Positions 17,641 through 25,494 of a DNA stretch of 28,617 bases are shown here, one piece after another. How positions within the stretch are numbered: position 1 is the stretch's first letter; every line of letters starts with the position of its first letter. Position numbers and translations under genes: made by a program. Source of the stretch: JBBIMP01 sp037444305 (GTDB taxonomy: Bacteria > Acidobacteriota > UBA6911). Under the pieces are notes generated by a model, which was not told the origin of the DNA, did not search any database, and worked only from the letters and a program-made list of their open reading frames with translations. Location: the NCBI GenBank assembly GCA_037444305.1, contig JBBIMP010000055.1:1-28617 (forward strand), given 5' to 3'.

Positions 17641-17898
17641 TCAGCAGTTCGGCTTCCGCTTCCGTGGGAGGCTGTGCGCGCCCCCCAGGTGCTTTGCCAG
17701 GAACTGCTCGACGGCTGCGAAAAATGCCGGCCTGTACTGTTCAATCCTCGGCCGGTTGGAGAACAGCAGGGTGGCCTTCTTCGTTGCACGGTCGAAGGCG
17801 TAGAAATAGGCCGGCGGAGAGGTCCAAACCGGGCGCAACAATCGCCGGCTCGCATGGACCGGTTTGGAGGTTATGGCGCCTGTCCCGAATGGCGCTTG
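17641..17898 (-). pseudogene. S9 prolyl oligopeptidase-like peptidase with catalytic domain deleted
   Basis: The leftward frame reads TSPPAYFYAFDRATKKATLL then FSNRP, which matches the late beta-propeller of S9 peptidases (usually SSDRDPGAYYLFDR...KLTLLFxxRP). It then switches in frame to AFFAAVEQFLAKHLGGA, the final helix of the same family (usually ENRxAFFAAxExFLAKHLGGR). The whole hydrolase domain with the Ser, Asp and His should lie between them and is missing. The join is near 17727-17742. Upstream, the frame runs into a 19-base repeat (17879-17897), so the N-terminus is also lost. A TTG at 17841 is unlikely to be a real start. Confidence 0.65.
17879..17897 (+). repeat. 19-base repeat shared with 28297-28315
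   Basis: CCTGTCCCGAATGGCGCTT occurs here and identically at 28297-28315. Sequence before both copies is also alike (GAGGTTAT, with four or five differences over 15 bases). A degenerate relative in reverse orientation is at 18144-18165. In both exact copies the leftward reading frame of a truncated gene begins at this repeat. Confidence 0.75.
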
Positions 17899-17947
17899 GT
17901 TGAGGGTGATCGAATCACCTGGTAACGTCGCTAAATCAATTGCTTAA

Positions 17948-17960
17948 GCCCCGAAGGGGC
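17948..17960. repeat. GCCCC-GAA-GGGGC hairpin at the edge of repeat copy A
   Basis: Perfect five-base arms around GAA at the outer border of the long palindromic repeat. The second copy of the repeat stops at GCCCC and lacks the other arm, so this is either outside the mobile unit or a lost end. Confidence 0.5.
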
Positions 17961-18153
17961 GGCGCGGGAAAGCCCAGGGCGTAAGCCCTGGGTTGTCGGC
18001 GAATGCCGGGATTGAGCCCTGCAAGGGCGGCACAGCCGGTGTCGCCCTTGCAGGGCTCCTCTCTCCCTTATCCCGCCTTGCCCAGGGCTTACGCCCTGGG
18101 CTTTCCTGGTAGACCCTTTCAGGGTCCTCGATTCCTTACTTAAACGCCATTCG
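17956..18153 (-). repeat. 200-bp palindrome-rich dispersed repeat, copy A
   Basis: The reverse complement of 28304-28503, with only a few differences and small gaps. Internal structure is elaborate: CCCAGGGC-gtaa-GCCCTGGG (17973-17992), a perfect 16-bp stem GAGCCCTGCAAGGGCG/CGCCCTTGCAGGGCTC (18014-18029 with 18043-18058), CCCAGGGC-ttac-GCCCTGGG (18081-18100) and GACCC-ttTCA-GGGTC (18112-18126). The last bases, read leftward, are CGAATGGCGTTTAAG followed by TAA: they give the final codons and stop of the molybdenum oxidoreductase. No coding function is seen. It resembles a MITE-like or REP-like element; no transposase is present. Confidence 0.85.
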
Positions 18154-20262
18154 CGCCTGTCCCCGAATTGCGAGCGCGCTCTTGACGCGATCGGGAGATA
18201 GGGGAAGCCGGAAGATGCGCGCGCCGGTAGCATCGAAGACCGCGTTGGCGATCAGGGCGGCCACGCAGGTGATCGCCGGCTCGCCGCAGCCCTGCGGCGC
18301 CAGGCCGGGATTGTCGACCAGCACGGTCTCCACTTCGGGCACCCACGAAAAACGGGTGAGCTCGTAGCTGTCGAAATTTCGGTCCTTGATCTCTCCCCCA
18401 TTGAAGTGGATCTCCTCGGTCAGAACCGAACTCAGCCCCATGGCGATGCATCCTTCGATCTGCACGCGCGCCCCTTCCGGATTGATTACCTCTCCCATAT
18501 CCTGCGCCACCGTGACGCGCTTCACCCGGATCCTCCCTGTCGCCTTGTCGACCTCGACTTCCGCCATGGCCGCAAGATAGGTGTTCAGGTAATCCAGAAG
18601 CGCCGCGCCGTGTCCCCGGCCGCTCGGAGCCTTGGCGGGAGCCCACTTGAATCTGTCGGCAGCCGCCCGCAGCACGCGGATCATGCGCTCATCCGCCAGG
18701 TTTTTCAGCCGGAATTCGACCGGGTCCATGCCCGCTCTTGCCGCCATGACGTCGATCTGCGACTCGCGCGCGAAAACGTTCGTGTTGCTTCCCGGGCCCC
18801 GCCAGGCCCCGGTTCCGAATGGGTGCGGGCCTCCGCCGCTGAACCCCCCGCTGGAGGAAGTGCGGAGGTGCGGCACGGCATAAAAGTTCTGCGAGCTGCG
18901 CTCGCCGCCGAAATACATGCGATAGTCCCAGAAAACGATCCGGCCGGCATCATCCATCCCGGAGTGGATCTTGACGAATGCCGCCGGTCGGAACGTGTCG
19001 TAGAAGAACTCCTCCTCGCGCGTCCAGACGACCTGCACCGGGGCGCCCGCGAGCTTGGAAAGGCGCGCCGCCTCGACCGCCTGCCTCGCCTGGCTCTTCC
19101 CGCCGAATCCGCCTCCCACGTGCGGCGTGATCACGCGGACCTTTTCCGGCGGCAAGCTGAGGGCTCGTGCGATCTCCTCCTGGTTGCCGAAGGGCCTCTG
19201 CGTGGAGATCCAGACCGTGGCTTCGCCGCCCTCGACATTGGCCAGGGCGGAGTGAGTCTCGCTCGCCGCATGGGCGATGTAGGGGGTGAAGTAGGTTTCC
19301 TCGAAAGTGGCATGCGCCAGCGCGCGTCCCTTCTCGAGGTCTCCCTTCTGCTCGATGACCTGGCCCTCGGACGCTTTGGCCTTCAGGTGCTCGAGGATGT
19401 TGGTGTCGTTCACGGAGCTTTCCGGCATGGAAAACTCGGCCTTGATGCGCGAAAGGGCCTCCTCGGCCCCGTCCGGCGTGGGATGAAGCGCGGCGAGCAA
19501 TTCCCCTTCCTGAATGATCCTCGCACCCTCGATTCCCGCCGCTCCCGAGGCATCCATGCGCTGCAGCTGCGCCCCGTGTGCCGGAGGCCTCAGTATCCGG
19601 GCGTAGAGCATTCCGGGAAGCCGGATGTCTCCGGCGAACCGGGCCCTGCCGGTCACCTTTTCCAGGCCATCCTTGCGCGGCAGCGATTGGCCGCAGACGG
19701 TGAACGAACCGGGAGATTTCGGAGAGGGCTTCGGCGTGAGATGCCTCTCGATCTTCTTTCCCTTGGTGAGCGCGGCGTAGGCGATCCGCTTCGACCGATC
19801 GTCCCTGTGGAACACAAATCCGTCCTTTGCCGCCAGCCGGCCCGGTTCCAGCTGGAGTTCTTCCGCCGCCAGCTGAAGAAGAACCTCCCGGGCCTCGGCC
19901 GCCGCGGCCCGCAGCGCCGGGCCGAAGTATTTGATGCTGCGCGAACCAACCGTCCCGCCGTCCCAGGGACAGAACCGAGTGTCGCCCATCACCATGTCCA
20001 CAGAATCGAAGGGCACTTCCAGCTCCTCGGCCAGCATCTGGGCCAGGGCGGTGGTGTTTCCCTGCCCCTGCTCTATCTTGCCCGAGCAGCATGCCACCCG
20101 CCCGTCCTCGCCGATCTTCAGATAGGCGTTGAAGTCGTCCGGATATGCCCGCTGCCCGCGCTGTTGCGCAAGCGCCTCGGGATCCTCCGCCGAGAAAAAG
20201 ATGACGACGCCGGCACCGACAAGCTTCATGAAGTCGCGCCGGACCAGGGGAAATCCGTCCAT
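18136..20262 (-). CDS. xanthine dehydrogenase family molybdopterin-binding subunit
   Basis: A 708-residue large subunit of the isoquinoline 1-oxidoreductase/aldehyde oxidase type. ATG 20262 begins MDGFPLVRRDFMKLVGAGVVIFFS, a Tat-like leader usual for this branch; 28 further codons upstream are open but unsupported. Molybdopterin contacts are GKIEQGQGNTT near 61-71, VGGGFGGKSQARQ near 382-393 and QGCGEPAI near 657-664, where Glu661 is the expected catalytic base. It would hydroxylate an aromatic or aldehyde substrate with water as oxygen donor, outside the cytoplasm. The [2Fe-2S] subunit normally next to it is not in this window. Its last residues (ARMAFK) and stop come from repeat copy A. Confidence 0.88.
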   Translation of the reverse strand: MDGFPLVRRDFMKLVGAGVVIFFSAEDPEALAQQRGQRAYPDDFNAYLKIGEDGRVACCSGKIEQGQGNTTALAQMLAEELEVPFDSVDMVMGDTRFCPWDGGTVGSRSIKYFGPALRAAAAEAREVLLQLAAEELQLEPGRLAAKDGFVFHRDDRSKRIAYAALTKGKKIERHLTPKPSPKSPGSFTVCGQSLPRKDGLEKVTGRARFAGDIRLPGMLYARILRPPAHGAQLQRMDASGAAGIEGARIIQEGELLAALHPTPDGAEEALSRIKAEFSMPESSVNDTNILEHLKAKASEGQVIEQKGDLEKGRALAHATFEETYFTPYIAHAASETHSALANVEGGEATVWISTQRPFGNQEEIARALSLPPEKVRVITPHVGGGFGGKSQARQAVEAARLSKLAGAPVQVVWTREEEFFYDTFRPAAFVKIHSGMDDAGRIVFWDYRMYFGGERSSQNFYAVPHLRTSSSGGFSGGGPHPFGTGAWRGPGSNTNVFARESQIDVMAARAGMDPVEFRLKNLADERMIRVLRAAADRFKWAPAKAPSGRGHGAALLDYLNTYLAAMAEVEVDKATGRIRVKRVTVAQDMGEVINPEGARVQIEGCIAMGLSSVLTEEIHFNGGEIKDRNFDSYELTRFSWVPEVETVLVDNPGLAPQGCGEPAITCVAALIANAVFDATGARIFRLPLSPDRVKSALAIRGQARMAFK

Positions 20263-20852
20263 GGATTGCGTTACTTCATCCAACAGACGGTCAAGTTGGT
20301 TCTTAAGTACCGGTTCCGCACTTCGGCCGTGGAGGTTTCCGAGCACGGCCTATGGCTGCGCTTGCCCGAGGTTATTCACTGCATCCAGAAACGAGAGAGT
20401 GACGCGGCCGGACACAGACGGTTGTCGCTGCCGGCAACTTCGCGCCGAGTGAAGCTGTTGCGCGTGCGGCTTCAGCTTGCGACCGTCCGCAGTCATGCAC
20501 GCTGTCTTGAAGAGCTTTTCTCGGATTTGGCTTAAACTCTGAAATATCAACTAAATTCGTTTGCCGGCCGTAATTTGGCGCGATTATCCTCTACTCTGGT
20601 TTTGCCTGTTATTGCCCCGTCTTTGACGTCCTGGTGGGATGGCGTGGCCGCTCTTGAGTGTTCGGTGACACTATAGTAAAGGTCAATATTTCAGCCATTT
20701 GCAGCTCGGCTGAGCTTTTTCACCTTACGGATTCAGGTGGTGCCGGTGAATGCTTTCCACCCGCATAAAACAGGTTCGCGATTGAAAACAAGATCTTCGG
20801 AACCTGACACCCCGACCGATCCGGAGTAAGATGAAGACAGGAGCGCAGGCCA
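20263..20852. other. intergenic region without a recognisable gene
   Basis: 590 bases. The first 280 are GC-rich and open in several frames but no family is recognised; notably, no [2Fe-2S] ferredoxin-like subunit is seen. From about 20535 the sequence is more AT-rich. AGCTC-GGCT-GAGCT followed by five T (20703-20720) is a weak terminator-like hairpin. AACCTGACACC at 20801-20811 resembles the arm end of the element at 21337-21415. Confidence 0.4.
20703..20720 (+). terminator. weak Rho-independent terminator-like hairpin
   Basis: Five-base arms AGCTC/GAGCT with a four-base loop, immediately followed by TTTTT. The stem is short and no rightward gene ends nearby, so the role is uncertain. Confidence 0.25.
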
Positions 20853-21032
20853 ATGATACGCAATCCAGCGCTGGTTGAATCCTTCGAGCGATCGCTCACC
20901 CGGGGGGAAGCCGCGGACTATCGGCGCAACTTGCGGATCTTCGAAGCCCTCTATCGCGAAGCGCGCACGAGGTTCTCGCCCTCAGTCAGCATTTCCCTTT
21001 CCAACGCATCCTTGTCTCGCGGAGCCAACTGA
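20853..21032 (+). pseudogene. truncated small hypothetical protein
   Basis: ATG 20853 follows an AGGAG (20839-20843). The 59-residue product starts with IRNPALVESFERSLTRGEA, then ADYRRNLRIFEALYREA. I recall this pattern from a small uncharacterised bacterial family in which that helix is followed by a PxxDPLEGIEVD-type tail with a final alpha-helix. Here the sequence changes after YREAR to an unrelated serine-rich tail and stops, so the C-terminal part looks lost. Function unknown. It lies next to a tRNA gene and repeat debris, which fits decay after an insertion. Confidence 0.45.
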
Positions 21033-21120
21033 TGATTCAAGAGTCCGCGAGCTGATTCCAACGGTCAAATACCTCCGGATGGCAGATTTGGAAGGGATAG
21101 GACCGCAAGGTCTAGGGTTT

Positions 21121-21142
21121 TGGTACATCGTCTGGTACATCG
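21121..21142. repeat. 12-base tandem repeat beside the tRNA 3' end
   Basis: TGGTACATCG occurs at 21121-21130 and again at 21133-21142. It lies about 55 bases beyond the 3' end of the leftward tRNA gene, a position where integrase genes and attachment sites are often found. No integrase is visible. Confidence 0.5.
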
Positions 21143-21196
21143 GGGCCAGAAATGACTGCGGAGATCGGGGAGATGGACGCCAAGTTATTGATTCTA

Positions 21197-21274
<78 letters not shown>

Positions 21275-21336
21275 TCCAAGAGCGACAATAAGTTACAGGC
21301 CGCAACCGTTTTCCGCAACCCCAATTTTGCTGCCCC

Positions 21337-21415
21337 GGTGTCAGGCCTTGAATTTAATTTAGGCCGGGAATCGCAGGCGCAAGGTTCGGAAAGTAAATTT
21401 TCAAGGCCTGACACC
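21337..21415. repeat. 79-bp inverted-repeat element downstream of AI-2E remnant
   Basis: Outer arms GGTGTCAGGCCTTGAA (21337-21352) and TTCAAGGCCTGACACC (21400-21415) are exact complements over 16 bases, and further A/T-rich pairing extends inward. The loop of about 30 bases is GC-rich. It begins 64 bases upstream of the tRNA gene and ends at the stop of the AI-2E fragment. The size and perfect outer arms suit a small non-autonomous element; it could also form a strong transcript hairpin. Confidence 0.8.
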
Positions 21416-21601
21416 TAGGGCGAGGCTTCCTCGCGGTGGGTGTAGACTTCGAGCACCCCGGCGGCGGTGGCGACGACGATCGGGCCCAGCACGATGCCCA
21501 GCATGCCGAATACCCCCAGGCCGCCGATCAGGCTGATGAACACCAGCAGGCCGTTGAGCGACGAGCGGCCGCTGATCAGCGCCGTCGGTCCAAAGCGCCA
21601 T
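21415..21601 (-). pseudogene. AI-2E family transporter, only C-terminal tail left
   Basis: The leftward frame reads ALISGRSSLNGLLVFISLIGG followed by LGVFGMLGIVLGPIVVATA and AGVLEVYTHRE, the last two membrane segments of AI-2E/PerM-type permeases; a full protein has about 350 residues and eight helices. A plausible start, ATG 21601 with GGGAGGT four bases upstream, sits directly in front but in another frame (MALWTDGADQ), so start and tail seem to have been joined by a deletion near 21590-21600. It lies 65 bases downstream of the transketolase-like gene, probably once in its operon. Not functional as a transporter. Confidence 0.65.
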
Positions 21602-21666
21602 GGCAACCTCCCTTTCAGGAAATCCCCCCATCAGGCCGAATCCGCTCACATCGGCGACTGCTGCCC

Positions 21667-24234
21667 TCAGAGCCCCGCCAGGGCACGGCGCTGGCGGTCG
21701 AGCCGGGACTTCCGCTCGCGCGCGAAGCGCAGAACCCCCCGGAATATGCTCTCCGGGTCCAGCTTCGCCTCCGCGATCACGTCCGCCTCGGTTCCACCCG
21801 TGCGCCAGCGGTCGTCGTGGTCGGCGTACAGCGAGTACTCCTCCGTCAGCGGCCCCAGGTCCGGCAGCGGCGGCACCCTCTTGGTCATCGTGCTCACAAC
21901 CATGGCGTCGAAGCGGGCGCTGTCCGGATAAATCGCCTGCCTGTATCCCTCGGGCTGCCAGGCAAACAGCTCCGGGCTGATCACCGCCGCCACACGGATG
22001 TTAATGCCATCCGCCTCGAGCCTGTCCAGAACCTTGACCAGATTCATCGTGGAGCTGGAGCCCTGGGCGAACACCGTGCCCATCGGCGGCAGGTCCTTTA
22101 CGTAGTCGCGGATCAGGTAAATCCCCTTGGCCGCCGCCTTCAGGTCGGAGTCGGCAAAGGTGCTCCGGTCCGAAACGAGAAAATCGGGCCGGGCCACGTG
22201 GATCGCAATGATGCCGATCTCCCTCGACCGGGCCGCGCGCTCGACGGCGGCGAAGTACCCGGGCGCCACGTCGTTGTAGTCCCAGAAATAGAGGTTTACG
22301 ATCTGCCCGCGCGGAAACAGCGTCCAGACCTGGGGCGCGAATATGCCGAAATGCGTGCGCGCATCCGCGGCCGTCTCGGGGCCCGAGTGGCCCGCGAGTA
22401 TGGTCAGCACGCCGAGGGCGAACGGGCTGTCCTGGTTCTGCTGGCTGAACACCCGCGCCGGCGTGTACATCAGCGGCGTGAAGGCGCCGTAGGTGCCCGA
22501 CAGGCCCCAGACCCCCGCGAAGCGCTGCGGATCCGGCGAAACGCTCTGGTTCACCAGCCCGATGATCGTCGAAGCGTTCACCGCCTCCTGGATGGGGGCT
22601 TTCAACCTCGTCCCTGCCGGGTTCTCCAGCGGATCGTAGTGACCGAAAAAGTGCGAACCCTCTACGTTGATGGAGTCGGAGAGGTCCGCCGCCATCGTAA
22701 AGAACCGGCCCTCGGTCACATAGTTCAGCCACTTTCCGATTTCGCTTATGGCCCGCCTCGTCCCCCTTTTTTCGCCGGGCGGCAGGAAGAGCTTGATCGT
22801 CCGCGTGACCGCTTCCCCGGTGTACGGGTTTTTCAGGCTGGCCTCCACCGGATGGACCGGCAGGTTCTCCACCATGAGGCGCTGGTCCTGGAAGGGGTTC
22901 TTTGCGGGATCGATTCTCAGGGCCGGCTTTTTTTCCACGGTGTCCGCGATTTCGACCAGCCGCCCGGCAATCCACTCTCGCAGCCCGGCCTTGCGTTCCA
23001 TGACCGAAAGGGCGATGTCGATGTTGGTCTTGAACTGGATGAGCCGGTCGGCTTCCGATTCGGGTTTTCCCTCCCGGATGCCCTCGAAGCGCACGCCGAA
23101 ATGCCGTTCGTAGGTTTCGGCCAGGGCGACGAAATATTCCGAGTTCATCTTTATGGCATAGGGGTGGCTCTCGTAGCCGGTCAGCTGTTCGCCGTCGCCC
23201 GGGATCCTCCCGTCCTTTGCCGCCGGCCACCAGCCCTTCAGGGTCCTGCCCACCATAATCATCGGCCGCCGGTCCGATGCCGGCCAGTTCTCCATCGCAC
23301 GCATTGCGGCGAAGATCTCGTGAAAATCGTTGCCGTTTTCGACCGCGAAAACGTTCCACCCATAGGATGCCCACTGCTGGGCGATGTCGTAAGCCGTGTA
23401 GCGCGGCTTGATGATCCCGCCGATGAGCGTGTCGTCGATCCCCGCATTGTTGAAGGAGAGCAGGATGCGCAGTCTCTTGCCGACCTGCTGCGCCAGGGCC
23501 GCGGTTTTCAGTTCCTGCGCGTGCCCTTCGGTCATCGCGAACTCGCCTTCGAGCGCCAGGACCTTGAGGCTCACAGGGGCGCCGACGAAGTCCCAGAAGA
23601 GCGCCTTGCCCGCCGCCGTGGCCACCCCGATGCCGGAAGGCCCGCCGTTCACGTCGTTGGTGACGTCGGTGGTCTCCGCGTGCCCCGCCAGCGCTTTTAT
23701 GCCCCTGATTTTTGCCTGCGCGAACAGAGGATGCTCGACGAGACCGTTGTTTTTCAGCAGCGTGGTCAGCGAGCCCGCGCTCCGCCGGAATCCCAGCGCA
23801 TCGATCGGGAGTATGGCTTCGCGCGGGTCGAATGCGAATTCCTCCCGGCCGGTCGCCTCCTGCTGGCGCCGGAGCGCTTCGTAGAGGATCATCCAGAGGG
23901 CGTAGCAGGTGGGGATGCCGTGCCCGCCGGCCAGCATGAACCTGTCGCTGTAGGGGTGCTTCGGCGCGCGGACGTCGTAGCGGAGCCCGCCCAGCTCCGG
24001 TCCGCCGAGGTGCGCGGCCACGTTGTAAGGGGTGTAGGCCAGCGGGCCCCCGTAATGCCCCGATTGAGCGTAGTTGCCCAGCAGCACGAGGGTCATCGCC
24101 GTCATGAATGCCACGTCGTCGAAGCGCTCGCGCTCGTAACGGGGCAGCGTGATGTCATGAGGAACGAGCCTCTTTTGCGGTTCCACGGTGTGAATGGTGA
24201 CGGTCTGGAGGGGAGCGGAAGCCTCTCTGCTCAT
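21667..24234 (-). CDS. transketolase-like thiamine-diphosphate enzyme
   Basis: An 855-residue protein, longer than the usual 660-residue transketolase. The first half shows the transketolase pattern: LAGGHGIPTCYALWMIL near 101-117, GHAETTDVTNDVNGGPSGIG near 184-203, and the ThDP-Mg site LEGEFAMTEGH near 228-238 with FNNAGID near 261-267. The canonical GDG is EGE here. The second half has a pyrimidine-binding region (GVWGLSGTYGAFTPLMYTPARVF) and a C-terminal alpha/beta domain with GTVFAQGSSSTMNLVKVL. It would transfer two-carbon units between sugars, or act on a related ketose. An AAAGGATTCAGGAT stretch precedes ATG 24234. Confidence 0.82.
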   Translation of the reverse strand: MSREASAPLQTVTIHTVEPQKRLVPHDITLPRYERERFDDVAFMTAMTLVLLGNYAQSGHYGGPLAYTPYNVAAHLGGPELGGLRYDVRAPKHPYSDRFMLAGGHGIPTCYALWMILYEALRRQQEATGREEFAFDPREAILPIDALGFRRSAGSLTTLLKNNGLVEHPLFAQAKIRGIKALAGHAETTDVTNDVNGGPSGIGVATAAGKALFWDFVGAPVSLKVLALEGEFAMTEGHAQELKTAALAQQVGKRLRILLSFNNAGIDDTLIGGIIKPRYTAYDIAQQWASYGWNVFAVENGNDFHEIFAAMRAMENWPASDRRPMIMVGRTLKGWWPAAKDGRIPGDGEQLTGYESHPYAIKMNSEYFVALAETYERHFGVRFEGIREGKPESEADRLIQFKTNIDIALSVMERKAGLREWIAGRLVEIADTVEKKPALRIDPAKNPFQDQRLMVENLPVHPVEASLKNPYTGEAVTRTIKLFLPPGEKRGTRRAISEIGKWLNYVTEGRFFTMAADLSDSINVEGSHFFGHYDPLENPAGTRLKAPIQEAVNASTIIGLVNQSVSPDPQRFAGVWGLSGTYGAFTPLMYTPARVFSQQNQDSPFALGVLTILAGHSGPETAADARTHFGIFAPQVWTLFPRGQIVNLYFWDYNDVAPGYFAAVERAARSREIGIIAIHVARPDFLVSDRSTFADSDLKAAAKGIYLIRDYVKDLPPMGTVFAQGSSSTMNLVKVLDRLEADGINIRVAAVISPELFAWQPEGYRQAIYPDSARFDAMVVSTMTKRVPPLPDLGPLTEEYSLYADHDDRWRTGGTEADVIAEAKLDPESIFRGVLRFARERKSRLDRQRRALAGL

Positions 24235-24458
24235 GATCCTGAATCCTTTCGCTGATCGAAGAAATCGGCCGCCGCCGGGTCGCGCTCACCGACGGGCGCG
24301 ACCCGCCCGGGTCGGGGGGACAAACACAAATTGTAGCGTGCGCGCGCGGAGCGTTAAACCCCCTTGCCGGGTGCGCTCCAAGGGAAGATTCGCTCAACCC
24401 TGCACGCGGACGGGCCGATACGGAATCTGCGGAACAATGAGACGGAGGATTAGGGGGC
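24235..24458. promoter_or_regulatory. divergent intergenic region
   Basis: 224 bases between the leftward transketolase-like gene and the rightward HDOD gene. Both must be transcribed from here or from the flanks. No convincing -35/-10 pair was found. GGAGGATTAGGGGGC lies directly ahead of ATG 24459 and is a good ribosome site. Confidence 0.4.
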
Positions 24459-25307
24459 ATGAGCATTCCGGAAAACATCCTGAGGGGAATCGACCGGCTG
24501 GAGCCCCTGCCTGCAACCGTCCAGAAACTGATCCTCAGCCTGGATGACGAGGACGCGGACTTCAACGAGATTGCCACCATCATCGAGTTCGACAAGGCAA
24601 TCACGGCCAACATCCTCAGGGTGGCAAACTCGGCGGCATTCGGCGGCCGCGTGGCGATCCACCACGCGCGCGACGCCGTCGTCCGCCTGGGGACCACGAC
24701 GCTGCTCGACATCCTGCTCATCGGCCACTTCCGTTCGCTGCGGGTGACCCCGTCGCGGTACCTGTCGGAGGACGAACTCTGGCTGCACGGCGCGGCCGCT
24801 TCGCTCGCCGTCAAGGCCGCCTCGCGCGAAACCGCCGGCCAGGAGATCCCCCAGGCCGCCACGATTGCCGCGCTGGTTCACGACATCGGCAAGCTGGTCA
24901 TGGTGCGCTACATGGATGCCGATCCGGGCGAGATCGCGCGCCTCAGCGGCGAGTGCGCCATCCCGATGCTCGAGGCCGAGAGGAAGGTCCTCGGATGCGA
25001 CCACGCGGAGGTGGGCGGCCTCATGGCCCGGAAATGGGGATTCCCCGAGCAGATTGCGCAGGCCATCGCCTTGCACCACCACGAGTCGATCGAGGAACCC
25101 TGCCCGGTCATGGATGCGGTATTGCTGGCCAACCTGGTTGCCAGGTCCCTGCAGCCCGGCGAAGACGGCAGCCGTCCCCAGATGAGCCCCGTCGTCTCCG
25201 GCGCGGCGTGGCGCCTGGGGATTGACGCCGCGCGCTACGAGCGCGTCTGCCACAAGACAGCGCTCTGGCTCGACGATCTGCGCGACAGCTTCGGCTTCGC
25301 CGGTTGA
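24459..25307 (+). CDS. HDOD-domain signalling protein
   Basis: A 282-residue single-domain HDOD protein. The pattern includes LEPLPATVQKLILSLDDEDAD near 14-34, then IIEFDKAITANILRVANSAAF near 41-61 (helical start of the fold), LVHDIGKLVM at 139-148 and DHAEVGGLMARKWGFPEQIA near 181-200, followed by ALHHH. HDOD domains are relatives of HD phosphohydrolases used in bacterial signalling; many lack catalytic activity. This one has no attached receiver or EAL domain, and its HD residues are kept (His141, Asp142). A GGAGG site supports the ATG. Partner unknown; the methyltransferase follows after 187 bases. Confidence 0.9.
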   Translation: MSIPENILRGIDRLEPLPATVQKLILSLDDEDADFNEIATIIEFDKAITANILRVANSAAFGGRVAIHHARDAVVRLGTTTLLDILLIGHFRSLRVTPSRYLSEDELWLHGAAASLAVKAASRETAGQEIPQAATIAALVHDIGKLVMVRYMDADPGEIARLSGECAIPMLEAERKVLGCDHAEVGGLMARKWGFPEQIAQAIALHHHESIEEPCPVMDAVLLANLVARSLQPGEDGSRPQMSPVVSGAAWRLGIDAARYERVCHKTALWLDDLRDSFGFAG

Positions 25308-25494
25308 GGGGATTTTCCAGCCGCTTCGTTGATCCCCTGTCGCCATTCCCGGGTCTCAGGAACGGCCCCGGCGACTCACACGGCCCCGATCGCGGCAAAG
25401 CCGTTTCGACATCGCCGCATCGATGGGGTAAAATCCTCCCCGAATCATGAACCGCGCACGCCGGCCGCGAACACCCTAACGGCACCGACGCAGC

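Noticed and set aside
17931..18130. Possible CRISPR array from repeated CCCAGGGC units
   Set aside because: The units are inverted partners of hairpins within one element, not regularly spaced direct repeats with variable spacers.
18406..20535. Rightward open frame of 709 codons
   Set aside because: Antisense to the molybdopterin subunit, which has all expected motifs.
20664..20676. GGTGACACTATAG, identical to the core of the phage SP6 promoter
   Set aside because: The outer bases differ, no phage genes are nearby, and a 13-base match in one place can be chance or a vector-like coincidence; flanking sequence is not vector.
21436..24255. Rightward open frame of 939 codons
   Set aside because: Antisense to the transketolase-like gene; length comes from high GC, with no domain pattern.
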